From positions 9,980,001 to 10,044,000 of the forward strand of contig NC_088314.1 of the NCBI RefSeq assembly GCF_910592395.1: DNA of 64,000 nucleotides, in the 5' to 3' direction. Shown piece by piece: positions 38,001 to 42,569 of the stretch. The notes under the pieces are model-generated. The model was not told where the DNA came from, did not search any database, and saw nothing but the letters and a program-made list of their open reading frames with translations. The stretch is from Lineus longissimus. Lineage: Eukaryota; Nemertea; Pilidiophora; Heteronemertea; Lineidae. The position numbers and the translations under genes are program-made. The first letter of the stretch is position 1, and each line of letters begins with the position of its first letter.

Positions 38001-39252
38001 CTTTAAAAATATTTTTTGTCATAACTTATACTCTAGCATTGTATTGTAAGGGCACACTTGAATTACCGGTATGCCTTTCTGTTTATTTGGGCCAGCCAGT
38101 CCCTATTTTGTGGATGATGAAAGGATGTCGAGATTAGATCTTACTAAATATATGAAATACTACATTTTGTATCAATCAACTGACAACTGCATGAAAATAA
38201 CAGTACAACTACAAACAGCCACTAACTAGCTATGCCGTCAAAATGAAAATTGTAAATTTCGGGCTTCTGAAGCAAGTATTGTACTTTGTAGGTTCAACAA
38301 AGTATTATATTCAACGTTATAATAATAATCTATTATTTTTCTCTTTCATCGTGACATTGTGCATAATATTACCGGTGGAATACACAGGTAATTGGAAGTA
38401 ACATCACATTCCAGACACAACATTATTAAACAGCGATAATACTGGTCCCCTGTCGCAATTTGCGGATATAATGAGGAGTCGTAGGACTGCTGTCTGGACA
38501 TTACTTTTCAATATTTGCTTTTATAAAAAACTTTGTATTTTGTGAGGGTTCTGAGGGCAACCTTTTTGGTGCCTTAGGTAAAATGACACTTAAACTTTGG
38601 CCACGGATATGCCAATGGTACAGTTTGTGCATAACTGACCAATCAGCACACAGAGGCAGCAAATGAGCATGATGTAAATCATGCAAAATCAGGTGCGCAA
38701 TGTCATTTGCTGGCACTGTTTAGCCGATTGGTCAGTTATGCGCAAATCGCGCAATAGTATGGCGTACCATCAGCATCACATATCCGGGACAGATGTTGTC
38801 GTATTCTTGCCCCGTTTTGTCACCGAGACACTCACAGCCTTGCTTGACATCTTGGTCTGGGGAAACTATTTCATGAGCTACACAATGATATTTCATGTGG
38901 CAGTGGCAATAACGGTAGCAGTGGACTGCACTGTAGTAGGCCTAGTAATAGTATGCAGTTGTCAGTAAAATAACACAATTCCAATTGACAACATTTAAAT
39001 TGCATGCATACCAGGCTCTTCATCATCAACGTCAGAATCAACGGTTTCTCCATCACCATTCTGGGTCGGTGCCTCAAATCTTACTCCCTTTGGCAACCCG
39101 GGTAACCCCAGACCGTTTTCTTGGCGGTTGTCATTCAATCTGTTGAAGTAATCCGCGGCATACTGTATCAGATCCCGGGGTTTCTCACGCAGAACTCCGA
39201 CAGTGAACTCCTGCAACAAATCTGTCAAACCGACAGGGATATCAAAACTCAT
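2017..39252 (-). CDS. PRKAR2: PKA type II regulatory subunit gene, 5' part (exons 1 and 2, 37-kb intron)
   Basis: Encodes the regulatory subunit that holds the PKA catalytic subunit inactive and docks the holoenzyme to AKAPs. Two exons are in the window, on the minus strand: exon 1 (39252-39012) with the whole dimerisation/docking domain, and exon 2 (2052-2017) with the inhibitor site. Exon 1 ends in phase 1 (GAG CCT G|GTATGC). Exon 2 begins CTTTCAG|AA and ends TCA G|GTAGGA, so the join reads [17 protein letters not shown], with the next exon supplying the rest of the residue after Ser. Vertebrate RII has the same order: docking domain, acidic linker, RRxS inhibitor site. The two cAMP-binding domains must lie left of the window. 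The intron of about 36,960 bases is unusually long and contains candidate alternative first exons. Family call is firm from the N-terminus; RII-alpha versus RII-beta is meaningless outside vertebrates. Confidence 0.85.
2300..2515 (-). repeat. Possible tRNA-derived SINE
   Basis: The minus strand contains GGTTCAGTCCC, a good RNA polymerase III B box, about 55 bases downstream of GAAGAGTGTCTGAATTGTGG, which only loosely resembles an A box. The tRNA-like head is followed by unique-looking sequence. Likely an old SINE head, but the weak A box keeps confidence low. Confidence 0.4.
3872..4088. mobile_element. 217-bp MITE flanked by TTAA (family shared with 44945-45179)
   Basis: Flanked by TTAA at 3868-3871 and 4089-4092. 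The ends are inverted (AGGCCAATGCGGTTCGTTA and the complement of TAATACGGATGGTGTACCCCT). The interior aligns along its length with 44945-45179, including AAATACGTACT and the stretch around GCATAATAACTGCA. TTAA target duplication points to a piggyBac- or Kolobok-mobilised non-autonomous element. It lies in PRKAR2 intron 1. Confidence 0.75.
4749..4908 (-). CDS. Candidate alternative first exon of PRKAR2 (53 residues, Cys cluster)
   Basis: On the minus strand an ATG in good context (AGAATGG) opens a 53-codon stop-free frame that ends GAG GGC G|GTAGGT, a strong donor in phase 1, the phase PRKAR2 exon 2 needs. The peptide begins [20 protein letters not shown], has [13 protein letters not shown] at residues 27-39 and ends RNIELEIEG; joined to exon 2 it would read [18 protein letters not shown]. 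It lacks the docking domain. Three adjacent Cys next to basic residues could be palmitoylated (inference). A perfect RFX X-box lies 204-217 bases upstream. I recognise no homologue, so it could instead belong to an unrelated gene. The frame lacks a homologue but is longer than expected by chance in this AT-rich sequence. Confidence 0.45.
5112..5125. promoter_or_regulatory. Perfect RFX X-box palindrome
   Basis: GTTTCCATGGCAAC fits the X-box consensus (RYYNYY, 1-3 bases, RRNRAC) bound by RFX factors, which drive ciliary genes in animals. It stands 204-217 bases upstream of the minus-strand ATG at 4908, inside a locally CpG-richer stretch (4970-5170), so it may mark the promoter of that candidate first exon. 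Confidence 0.5.
5605..5690 (+). repeat. tRNA-like SINE head (weak)
   Basis: GTGGGTTCGACTC is a good B box and GGGGTAGCAG some 50 bases earlier could be a decayed A box. No cloverleaf that would support a functional tRNA gene can be drawn by eye. Confidence 0.3.
6176..6327 (+). mobile_element. Copy of the pogo-like short MITE (left end lost)
   Basis: Contains the diagnostic segments of the family: AGTGCTGTCATTAGGTGTCC, GAACCAATTTTGGACC, GTCCTTAATAGAGAGGTT and the right end GTGTCCGCTAAGG...CCTACA. The left CAGT terminus is missing or diverged. Same orientation as the complete copy at 29479-29633. Confidence 0.7.
6880..7510. repeat. Dispersed GACCTTG/AGGTCA repeat block
   Basis: Two tandem-like monomers carry TGACCTTGAAATG near 6891 and TGACCTTCAAAAG near 7204, each followed by segments such as CCCCTAGTGGCCAAG and ATCACTCGG. 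The block ends at TTTAGCTCGGCGAGCTAAAA, a short palindrome also seen in sister copies. Close relatives are at 23700-23930 and 32744-34206. Open frames here are shadows. Confidence 0.7.
7511..13015. other. PRKAR2 intron 1 segment without recognised exons
   Basis: AT-rich sequence. I looked for frames flanked by splice sites and for inverted ends and found nothing I can defend. A 92-codon frame at 11193-11471 has ordinary-looking composition but no splice or homology support. A donor-like site near 8695 follows an ATG frame in the wrong phase for PRKAR2 exon 2. Confidence 0.4.
13016..13030. repeat. C15 homopolymer
   Basis: Fifteen consecutive C on the plus strand, immediately beside the candidate exon at 13065-13086; a likely assembly-length uncertainty. 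Confidence 0.95.
13065..13086 (-). CDS. Weak candidate alternative first exon of PRKAR2 (MEGDEHG)
   Basis: The minus-strand ATG at 13086 opens MEGDEHG and ends GGC G|GTAGGT, the same donor hexamer and phase 1 as the 4749-4908 exon, so it could join exon 2 as MEGDEHG-EPPKNRF. Seven codons is too short to exclude chance, and the start context is poor (C at -3). Listed because donor, phase and acidic content agree with the other candidates. Confidence 0.25.
13520..13690 (+). mobile_element. Diverged copy of the pogo-like short MITE
   Basis: Starts TA|CAGTAGAGCCTCTCCCTAAA and continues AAAGGACACCCTTGGGATTG and GAGAGGTGTCCTAATTA, matching the left half of the family; the right terminus is not recognisable. 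Confidence 0.65.
13691..16573. other. PRKAR2 intron 1 segment without recognised exons
   Basis: No exon or complete element identified. A 16-base direct repeat (CCCACAAAAGATTAGG) occurs near 15515-15547. A 105-codon frame at 16161-16478 has no splice, homology or repeat support. Confidence 0.4.
16574..16987. repeat. Dispersed repeat, copy A of a 410-bp family
   Basis: Runs from AAATGTCCAAGGGACATTGT to the terminal ATAAGCTCACCCAGGTGAGC. It aligns in the same orientation with 21275-21620 over long identical stretches (GAACTTGATAACTAGGTCAA, ACTTGTACAGATGCCCAATA). The end with ACAAGACGTGATGACATAAG reappears inverted at 59973-60345. Contains TGACCTTGG and AGGTCA motifs. Confidence 0.8.
16988..19270. 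other. PRKAR2 intron 1 segment without recognised exons
   Basis: AT-rich, with no exon I can defend. A CRE palindrome (TGACGTCA) lies at 19031-19038, but the only minus-strand ATG frame behind it would join exon 2 as a stop codon, so it gives no evidence for a promoter. Confidence 0.35.
19275..19485 (-). mobile_element. tRNA-derived SINE
   Basis: The minus strand starts GGGGATCTGTGGCAGAGTGG, with a perfect A box (TGGCAGAGTGG), then GGTTCAACACC as B box about 45 bases on. The body includes a conserved-looking block (AAGTGTCTTG, TCCTTGGTGGAGAG-like on plus). This is the layout of a SINE with a tRNA head and a core domain; such cores are widely shared among metazoan SINEs. No tRNA-type cloverleaf is intact, so it is not a tRNA gene. 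Confidence 0.75.
20201..20467 (-). pseudogene. Non-LTR retrotransposon, C-terminal end of reverse transcriptase ORF
   Basis: The minus strand is open without an ATG and reads [16 protein letters not shown], then [14 protein letters not shown] and [16 protein letters not shown], ending IVNS and a TAA at 20203-20201. This is the well-known C-terminal signature of LINE polyproteins (LRWFGHVxR..L..TILQGxVxGxRxRGRPxxxW...). Only the last 88 or so codons remain, as expected for 5' truncation, and the 3' side runs into an ATGATGAT-like tail near 20160. Confidence 0.85.
20490..20695 (-). mobile_element. tRNA-derived SINE, second family
   Basis: On the minus strand GAGTGGCACAGTGGAAAC carries a perfect A box (TGGCACAGTGG), and GGGTTCAATCCCC about 45 bases later is the B box. 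The tail (GCGACTCTCTTCGACAGCA and TTCCTCCTACTTA) reappears in part at 27980-28035 and 24263-24275. It differs from the SINE at 19275-19485. Confidence 0.7.
20884..20991. repeat. 54-bp tandem duplication
   Basis: Two copies of a 54-base unit (CATTACTCGAAATACCCTTT to AACAGCATGCCAC) with a single T/C difference near the middle. It lies in a 140-codon plus-strand frame (20698-21120) and so repeats 18 residues, but nothing else marks that frame as a gene. Confidence 0.9.
21275..21620. repeat. Dispersed repeat, copy B of the 410-bp family
   Basis: Same orientation as 16574-16987 and starting TGAAATGTCCTTGGGATATT. The right end is lost and runs into the 34-bp minisatellite, suggesting the array grew at or beside this element. 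Confidence 0.8.
21630..22455. repeat. 34-bp minisatellite with a higher-order repeat
   Basis: About 24 copies of a unit close to AGCCTGAACAAATCTCTCAA followed by TCACAACTACCAGC (34 bases, with 31-32-base variants reading CCAGAGCC). A block of six variant units, including the rare AATATTTCAATC and the AAAAAATC versions, occurs twice at 203-base spacing, starting at 22021 and 22224, so the array shows block duplication on top of single-unit repeats. Confidence 0.92.
22953..23004 (-). CDS. Weak candidate alternative first exon of PRKAR2 (17 residues)
   Basis: The minus-strand ATG at 23004 opens [17 protein letters not shown] and ends TAC G|GTAGGT, again the GTAGGT donor in phase 1. Joined to exon 2 it would read GAY-EPPKNRF. 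It lies close to 22858-23055, where the plus-strand frame is only a shadow. No promoter motif or homology supports it, and such arrangements are expected a few times by chance in 37 kb. Confidence 0.22.
23700..23930. repeat. Dispersed GACCTTG repeat fragment
   Basis: GTGACCTTGAAAAGTGAGTC and the GCTCAGGTAGCATGTAAGCT end match the block at 6880-7510 and 32744-34206. Truncated on both sides. Confidence 0.55.
23931..25430. other. PRKAR2 intron 1 segment without recognised exons
   Basis: No exon supported. A short SINE-tail-like piece (GTAGGAGGAAACTGGAGACC) is at 24265-24284. Frames at 24296-24580 have no splice or homology support. Confidence 0.35.
25431..25467 (-). CDS. Weak candidate alternative first exon of PRKAR2 ([12 protein letters not shown])
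   Basis: The minus-strand ATG at 25467 (A at -3) opens [12 protein letters not shown] and ends CCA A|GTGAGT, a near-ideal donor in phase 1; with exon 2 it reads PPGSP-KPPKNRF. A TATA-like TTTATATA lies about 110 bases upstream (25576-25583). The other frame ([16 protein letters not shown]) ends in phase 2 and would need a different partner exon. Short length keeps this speculative. Confidence 0.28.
25850..26280. mobile_element. 431-bp TIR element with TA target duplication
   Basis: Left end TA|CAGTAAACCCCCTTTATT and right end AATAAAGGGATGTCTACAG|TA are inverted matches over about 20 bases. TA duplication and ends of the CAGT type fit a non-autonomous mariner/pogo-group element. The inside is AT-rich with no coding remnant. 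Confidence 0.7.
26719..26738. repeat. G20 homopolymer
   Basis: Twenty consecutive G on the plus strand; exact length is probably unreliable in any assembly. Confidence 0.95.
27116..27143. repeat. C28 homopolymer
   Basis: Twenty-eight consecutive C, able to form a G-quadruplex on the minus strand. It creates the proline run in the 161-codon plus frame at 26874-27359, which I therefore treat as an artefact. Confidence 0.95.
27577..27770. mobile_element. 194-bp foldback element
   Basis: The left arm CCATTTTGGCTAGACCTC and following AAAATCCTAAAGCAAT are matched inverted by ATTGCTTTAGGATTTTGAGG and TCTAGCCAAAATGG; an inner pair (GAATGCTCATTT/AAATGAGCATTC) continues the hairpin. No target duplication is clear. 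Confidence 0.75.
28893..28990 (+). mobile_element. Right-hand fragment of the pogo-like short MITE
   Basis: TTGAATGGAAACAACCAATT, GTCCTTAATAGAGAGGTTTC and the right end AAGGGAGGTTCAACTG|TA match the family; the left half is absent. Confidence 0.75.
29479..29633 (+). mobile_element. Complete 155-bp pogo-like MITE with TA duplication
   Basis: Left end TA|CAGTACAACCTCTCTGAC, right end CTAAGGGAGGTTCCACTG|TA. The TIR (CAGTRSAACCTCYCT) and TA duplication are typical of pogo/Tigger-type Tc1/mariner derivatives. Between them are the family's inner motifs (CCTCGGGACTGACAAGTGCT, GTCCTTAATAGAGGGGTGTC). Best short reference copy in the window. Confidence 0.8.
30167..30355. mobile_element. 189-bp TTAA MITE (first of two abutting elements)
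   Basis: TTAA at 30163-30166, then AGGGGGACTATAGGCAGGAG; the right end GCTGCTGCCTATATCGTCCC is its inverted match, followed by TTAA at 30356-30359. That second TTAA is also the left target site of the element at 30360-30846. Weak echoes of the ends occur at 47699-47844. Confidence 0.8.
30360..30846. mobile_element. 487-bp piggyBac-like MITE with TTAA duplication
   Basis: Ends CCCTATAACACCTGGAG and, inverted, CCCTATAAAACCTAGAG, flanked by TTAA (30356-30359 and 30847-30850). CCCT ends and TTAA sites are piggyBac hallmarks. Just inside the left end TGGAGGCGCC(C/T)GATGACGCCCG occurs twice. A short plus frame inside, [15 protein letters not shown], resembles the acidic start of piggyBac transposases and may be the relic of a first exon (inference). 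Confidence 0.8.
31603..31660 (-). CDS. Candidate alternative first exon of PRKAR2 (acidic 19-residue N-terminus)
   Basis: On the minus strand AAGAATGG (A at -3, G at +4) opens [19 protein letters not shown] and then TAT G|GTGAGT, a near-ideal donor in phase 1. Spliced to exon 2 it would read [19 protein letters not shown], closely echoing the canonical junction [21 protein letters not shown]. The isoform would keep the acidic linker and inhibitor site but have no docking domain, giving a monomeric RII that cannot bind AKAPs (inference). A CREB half-site (TGACG, reading GTGACGTGC on minus, 31704-31712) is about 45-55 bases upstream. It might be the start of another gene, but none is seen nearby. 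Confidence 0.45.
31980..31995. repeat. G16 homopolymer
   Basis: Sixteen consecutive G, next to other G runs (31970-31976, 31997-31999). Confidence 0.9.
32744..34206. repeat. Composite array of GACCTTG-repeat monomers
   Basis: Three monomers of roughly 300-330 bases carry CTGTGACCTTGAAAAGTAGG (near 33011, 33341 with GACAAG, 33643), each followed by ATTGG(T/G)GCCAATCGGGCAAG-type and CCCCTGGTGG(C/T)CAAG segments. They are bordered by copies of GAACGCCGGACACTGCGGTT with AACGTGCCACTGTTTTTGAA (32776, 34016, 34100). The right border ends CTCCCCTACGGTGAGCC, the same as at 33986. Minus-strand frames rich in Ser are artefacts of the GAC run. Confidence 0.8.
33917..33965. repeat. (GAC)n trinucleotide run
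   Basis: Sixteen or so GAC/GAT triplets inside the composite array; on the minus strand it gives a Ser run. Confidence 0.9.
34789..36220. mobile_element. 1.43-kb TIR DNA transposon derivative with a GC-rich interior
   Basis: Left end TA|CTGTGAGTACTTAGTT and onward through GATCGTTGGTCAA to TGATAGCCACTT is matched inverted by AAGTGGCTATCACCC, TTGACCAACGATC and AACTAAGTACTGACAG|TA, a TIR of about 65 bases. TA duplication suggests the Tc1/mariner superfamily. The interior (35140-35835) is strikingly GC-rich, with repeated and inverted GCGATCATGCCCGCG-type segments (35213-35285 against 35785-35832). Open frames inside do not look like a transposase. Confidence 0.65.
36221..38623. other. PRKAR2 intron 1 segment without recognised exons
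   Basis: AT-rich. Only a small 12-base direct repeat (ATTCCGACTGAA type, 36900-36940) stands out. The 60-79-codon frames have no support. Confidence 0.35.
38624..38746. repeat. 123-bp inverted repeat
   Basis: TTTGTGCATAACTGACCAAT and CAGCAAATGA(GC) on the left are matched by TCATTTGCTG and (CG)ATTGGTCAGTTATGCGCAAA on the right, around a central TGATGTAAATCA. Probably a small foldback element; it ends about 265 bases downstream of the PRKAR2 exon 1 donor. Confidence 0.75.
39012..39252 (-). CDS. PRKAR2: PRKAR2 exon 1: dimerisation/docking domain and acidic linker
   Basis: Eighty codons plus one base. The protein starts [16 protein letters not shown] and continues with [17 protein letters not shown], the classic RII docking helices (IPxGLxxLLxxYTVxVLRxxPxDLxxFAxxYF). 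I chose the ATG at 39252 because the family begins Met-Ser and the context is good (A at -3); an upstream in-frame ATG at 39303 lacks family support. Residues 1-44 form the X-type four-helix bundle that binds AKAP helices. The N-terminal strand is one residue shorter than in human RII-alpha and keeps one of its two Ile residues. The exon ends with an acidic linker ([10 protein letters not shown]), then donor G|GTATGC at 39011. Confidence 0.92.
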
Positions 39253-39439
39253 CTTGACACAAAAAGTCTTCTTTGACACAGTTCTTAACCGTTTCTGCAA
39301 CACCTGATCACACTATTGTCATCACAAGTTGTTAATTAATTCTTAAATTTATCACAGTTATGTTGTAATTAGCAGAACTACAACGTTAATCAATGATTCT
39401 GAAAGTAGCGGCTGCTTCTCAGCGTACCAACCAACGGCG

Positions 39440-39447
39440 TGACGTCA
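39440..39447. promoter_or_regulatory. Consensus CRE upstream of PRKAR2 exon 1
   Basis: TGACGTCA, the palindromic CREB/ATF site, 188-195 bases upstream of the PRKAR2 start codon in GGCGTGACGTCACC. Position and sequence fit promoter control by the pathway the gene product itself regulates (inference). Confidence 0.5.
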
Positions 39448-39708
39448 CCAGGTGCTCGAAAGATAAATTATCACGAAGATATCATGAACCAAAAGTAAAA
39501 AGTATTAATCAATATAAAGAACTTTAAAAAATTTGGAATTCTCTTGTGGATGAAATGATAAAAGAATTTTCATTATAATATACTTCACTATTTTCTTCAA
39601 AAAGGCAATTTTCATGTATCAAAAAATGACTGCTGTATATGGAATGCCAAAACGGAATTTATTAATTGGAAGCAAGACACTACCGATGGGGAGTGCAGTG
39701 CGCCGCCG

Positions 39709-40325
39709 TTAGTAGCTAGCCGTAGGTAGGCTAGCACGGAATGCCTCTAGTGTTTTGGCCTCAAGGCATTCCAGTCCCTGATGGTATTTGGGACAAAAAG
39801 AAAATCCTGTTGTTCGTACTTTGATTTTATGTGTTTTATGCGATTTCGCTGCCCTCGTTCGAACTGGGCGTCGCCGATGGCTATTTGGGAGTGTAGGATC
39901 TGGTGTAGCAGCCCGAGTCAGATGTTCCTCCATCATGAGGCTAGTGGTTCAAGTCCCAAACCAGGTTCCGGAATAGGGTGGTGACACTGGTGGTTCGCTT
40001 GTAGTCTTGTTCGCAAAACGAGCTGCCTTTCTTTGCATTTTTTCAAGGGTCTTTTCTTCCTTGCTGTTAGGCTTAGGGTCGCACACAGCAGCGGCATATT
40101 CTAGGGTAGAGCGGCATGATGTGATATATGCATAGTGTGATATATATAAACGAGATGGACAAGGCTTGAGGTTTCTTGAAAGGAAGCCGCGGGTCCGGCT
40201 GGCTTTTGCTGCTGTATAGTGTTGATAGGCCCTATGTTTTGTGAGTAAAAGAATGTCGCTAATTTTGTTCGGCCAGTAAAGTCCCACCTTGGGCATGGGT
40301 TAGCGTTAGGGCTAGCCTTGGACAA
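39709..40325 (-). pseudogene. Non-LTR retrotransposon reverse transcriptase relic (C-terminal part)
   Basis: Minus-strand pieces in shifting frames read RGFLSRNLKPCPSR, STLEYAAAVCDPKPNSKEEK, LEKMQRKAARFANK and, further on, FCPKYHQGLECLEA plus LEAFRASLP. These match the C-terminal region of CR1/L2/Jockey-type LINE polyproteins (RGFLRRNLK, LEYAxxVWDP, LExVQRRAARFV, FxPRTxxxWNxLP, SLxxFxxxL). At least one frameshift near 39950 breaks it. It fills part of the region between the two divergent genes. Confidence 0.85.
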
Positions 40326-42179
40326 CGCCAGATGGCATGTCGCACTTTCAACAAACCAAGCAGGAACAGACCTGCACAGAACCTGTTACAAATCGACTAC
40401 ATACACCGTTGGTTAAAAATTTAAAGTTCGATAAATATTGTTCCTAAACTAGGAAGACGTATCCTCGCACCAGTTGTTTTCAATAACTCAGAAAATAACT
40501 TCAGAATCTGAGTTAGGCAATTTTACCTGGCAGAGATAGGCAATTTGAGCAAGTTTCAATTCTTTGACAGTCTGTCTCATGCCTGAATTACCATGGTTAC
40601 TAGCAATGAGTGTGATACCCTTTCTAAATAGCAAATTTTGCATTCTTGCAGTTTATTCACTGTGCGATCACAAATGAATTGAGTTACTTTGTCAAAGAGG
40701 TGAAAAATGCCTAAGTCACTGATTCCGACAGTCATTTTGCCTATCTCAGGCTGTAATATTGCCTAAGTCATATATATGAAAATTGCTTAAACGTCACTAG
40801 GGGCTGTTATGTAATAAAAGTTCATGTTCATTATATTTGCATTTTCATTGTATTCATGAATAAATATCGATTTATTTAGTATATGGGATTGTTTATTTTC
40901 GATTCGTTTTTCTCAAAACATGGAAAAAAAGATAGGCAATTGGTTTAGGAGCGTGACGATATACTCCGCCTCTCGATATATACGAGGTATGGAGTAAGAA
41001 AAAGCCTGATATCATCAAGTAATCCGTCCACACACCGGCAACGGTCCCTGCTTGCCCCTCGAATCTGAAATGCCACGCCTGTCCTCAAGCACGTGGTCTG
41101 ACGTCGTTCGGTTGGCGGGAAAACCTATACAAATATAATAGTGAAGCGAACATTAACCCCTTATTTTCTCAGGATGGACAACAGGTATTGAACGCGTTAT
41201 ACGTCTTAAAATGCCGCCTCGCTCTCGTTCCCTTTCTCGGATTAAAATTTCCGGGCAAAATATGAACCTCTCTATACGGCGGTTTTTAGGAAACTTAATT
41301 TTTGAAAGAATTCATTGAGATTGGTTTTGACTAAATTCACAATGAAACTTTAGGTAAGACTGCCTGAAAGATTTCTAGCTCAACATCTTGAACCAGACTC
41401 TATAGCATTCAGACTCCCGGGGCAGTCCATTGCATCATCCTTATTGGATTTCCTTCTGTACTGAGCGACAGGACGAGGCCGGTCTAATGCGTCCGGAGTG
41501 TACCATATATACGCTCTACTCTTGCCCAATCAATCAGTGAAAAACCTCAAAATGCCACCAAAGCTTTTTTTGCTGGAACTTGTTGATTTGACCCCCAGGA
41601 GCATTGTATCGAGAGTCTCCATATCAAAGCAGGGTAATGTTCAAAAGCAGCATCTATAATTGTCCATTGCGATATGGCATTCTTTTACAAATTCACATGC
41701 CGACTTGTCGGCGGTGAATATCAGTCCTGAAGCATGGACATACGCACAACGACGGTGGATTGGCACGCGCAAGGCAACCCCTGATTTCGTGAGGATGCCT
41801 CTTGTCAGAAATGCGCAATGAAACAGAATGTGTGGTACTATATGCCTCTGGGTTGCAGCACCAAAGATGTTGAGAAAGGATGCATATCGCTCTCATTTTT
41901 AACTTTCTCTACAGATTTTACTAACCTACAAATATCATTCCGACAACGACCGCTGCCAACATCTACTGCAAAAAAACATCACTTTCGGGATCGTTCGTGA
42001 TCCGAATGAAGTTTTGAATAGATTAAAACGACGGGACGTATCCATATGAGCTAACGGTTAGGTTTGATCAAAATCCGAGACAAATTTTGAAAACAAGAGC
42101 AATATGAAAAATTTCTCATCATGATTATGAACAAACTACTATAGGCTACTAGTAGATACAACAATGAACTTTGCCTTGA
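40326..42179. other. Intergenic region between the divergent genes
   Basis: No exon seen. Around 41700-41770, CATGGACATACGCACAACGA...GTGGATTGGCA is similar to 36050-36085, so it holds a piece of the same repeat as the 34789-36220 element. A short inverted repeat surrounds CCTCTCGATATATACGAGG near 40970. Confidence 0.4.
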
Positions 42180-42404
42180 TGACGTCAACCAGAGAAAAAT
42201 CCCCCGTTCTCGTTCTCGTATCAAAATTTGAACCACTCTATTGTTGCTAGTACGCTAAGGGGATCGGCGAAGATACTACAGTTACGCGGTTACGCGACTG
42301 CATGGGAATCTACCTATTATTGCCTGTTTGGCTTTCCATATATCTGTGAATAGTGGCCAACACAGAATTCTTGTGTTTTTCTCAGCCGTTGCCAAACTAA
42401 ACAA
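42180..42404. promoter_or_regulatory. CRE, half X-box and forkhead motif upstream of the plus-strand gene
   Basis: TGACGTCA at 42180-42187, GTTGCC (half of an RFX X-box) at 42388-42393 and TAAACAA (forkhead/FOXJ1-type core) at 42398-42404, all within 312 bases of the ATG at 42492. RFX and FOXJ1 motifs together are typical of motile-cilium promoters, but each is short and the X-box is only a half-site. Confidence 0.3.
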
Positions 42405-42491
42405 TATGGCGGAAAGTCAAAATTGACAGGTGCCCGCGGAGCGGTGAAATACTGGACATTTTTAGGCTGTGTTCACATAAATATCGCCACA

Positions 42492-42569
42492 ATGGCTGCC
42501 TCACTTAAAGGGCTGGACCCGGCCCTCAAAATTTACCTTAGAAATAATCGATTGCCAGATGTATACGAG
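42492..42569 (+). CDS. RIIa-like gene exon 1
   Basis: ATG in CACAATGG context; encodes MAASLKGLDPALKIYLRNNR and on to PDVYE, ending GAG|GTAAAT in phase 0. An in-frame ATG at 42423 exists, but the family-like helix starts just after 42492. Confidence 0.7.
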
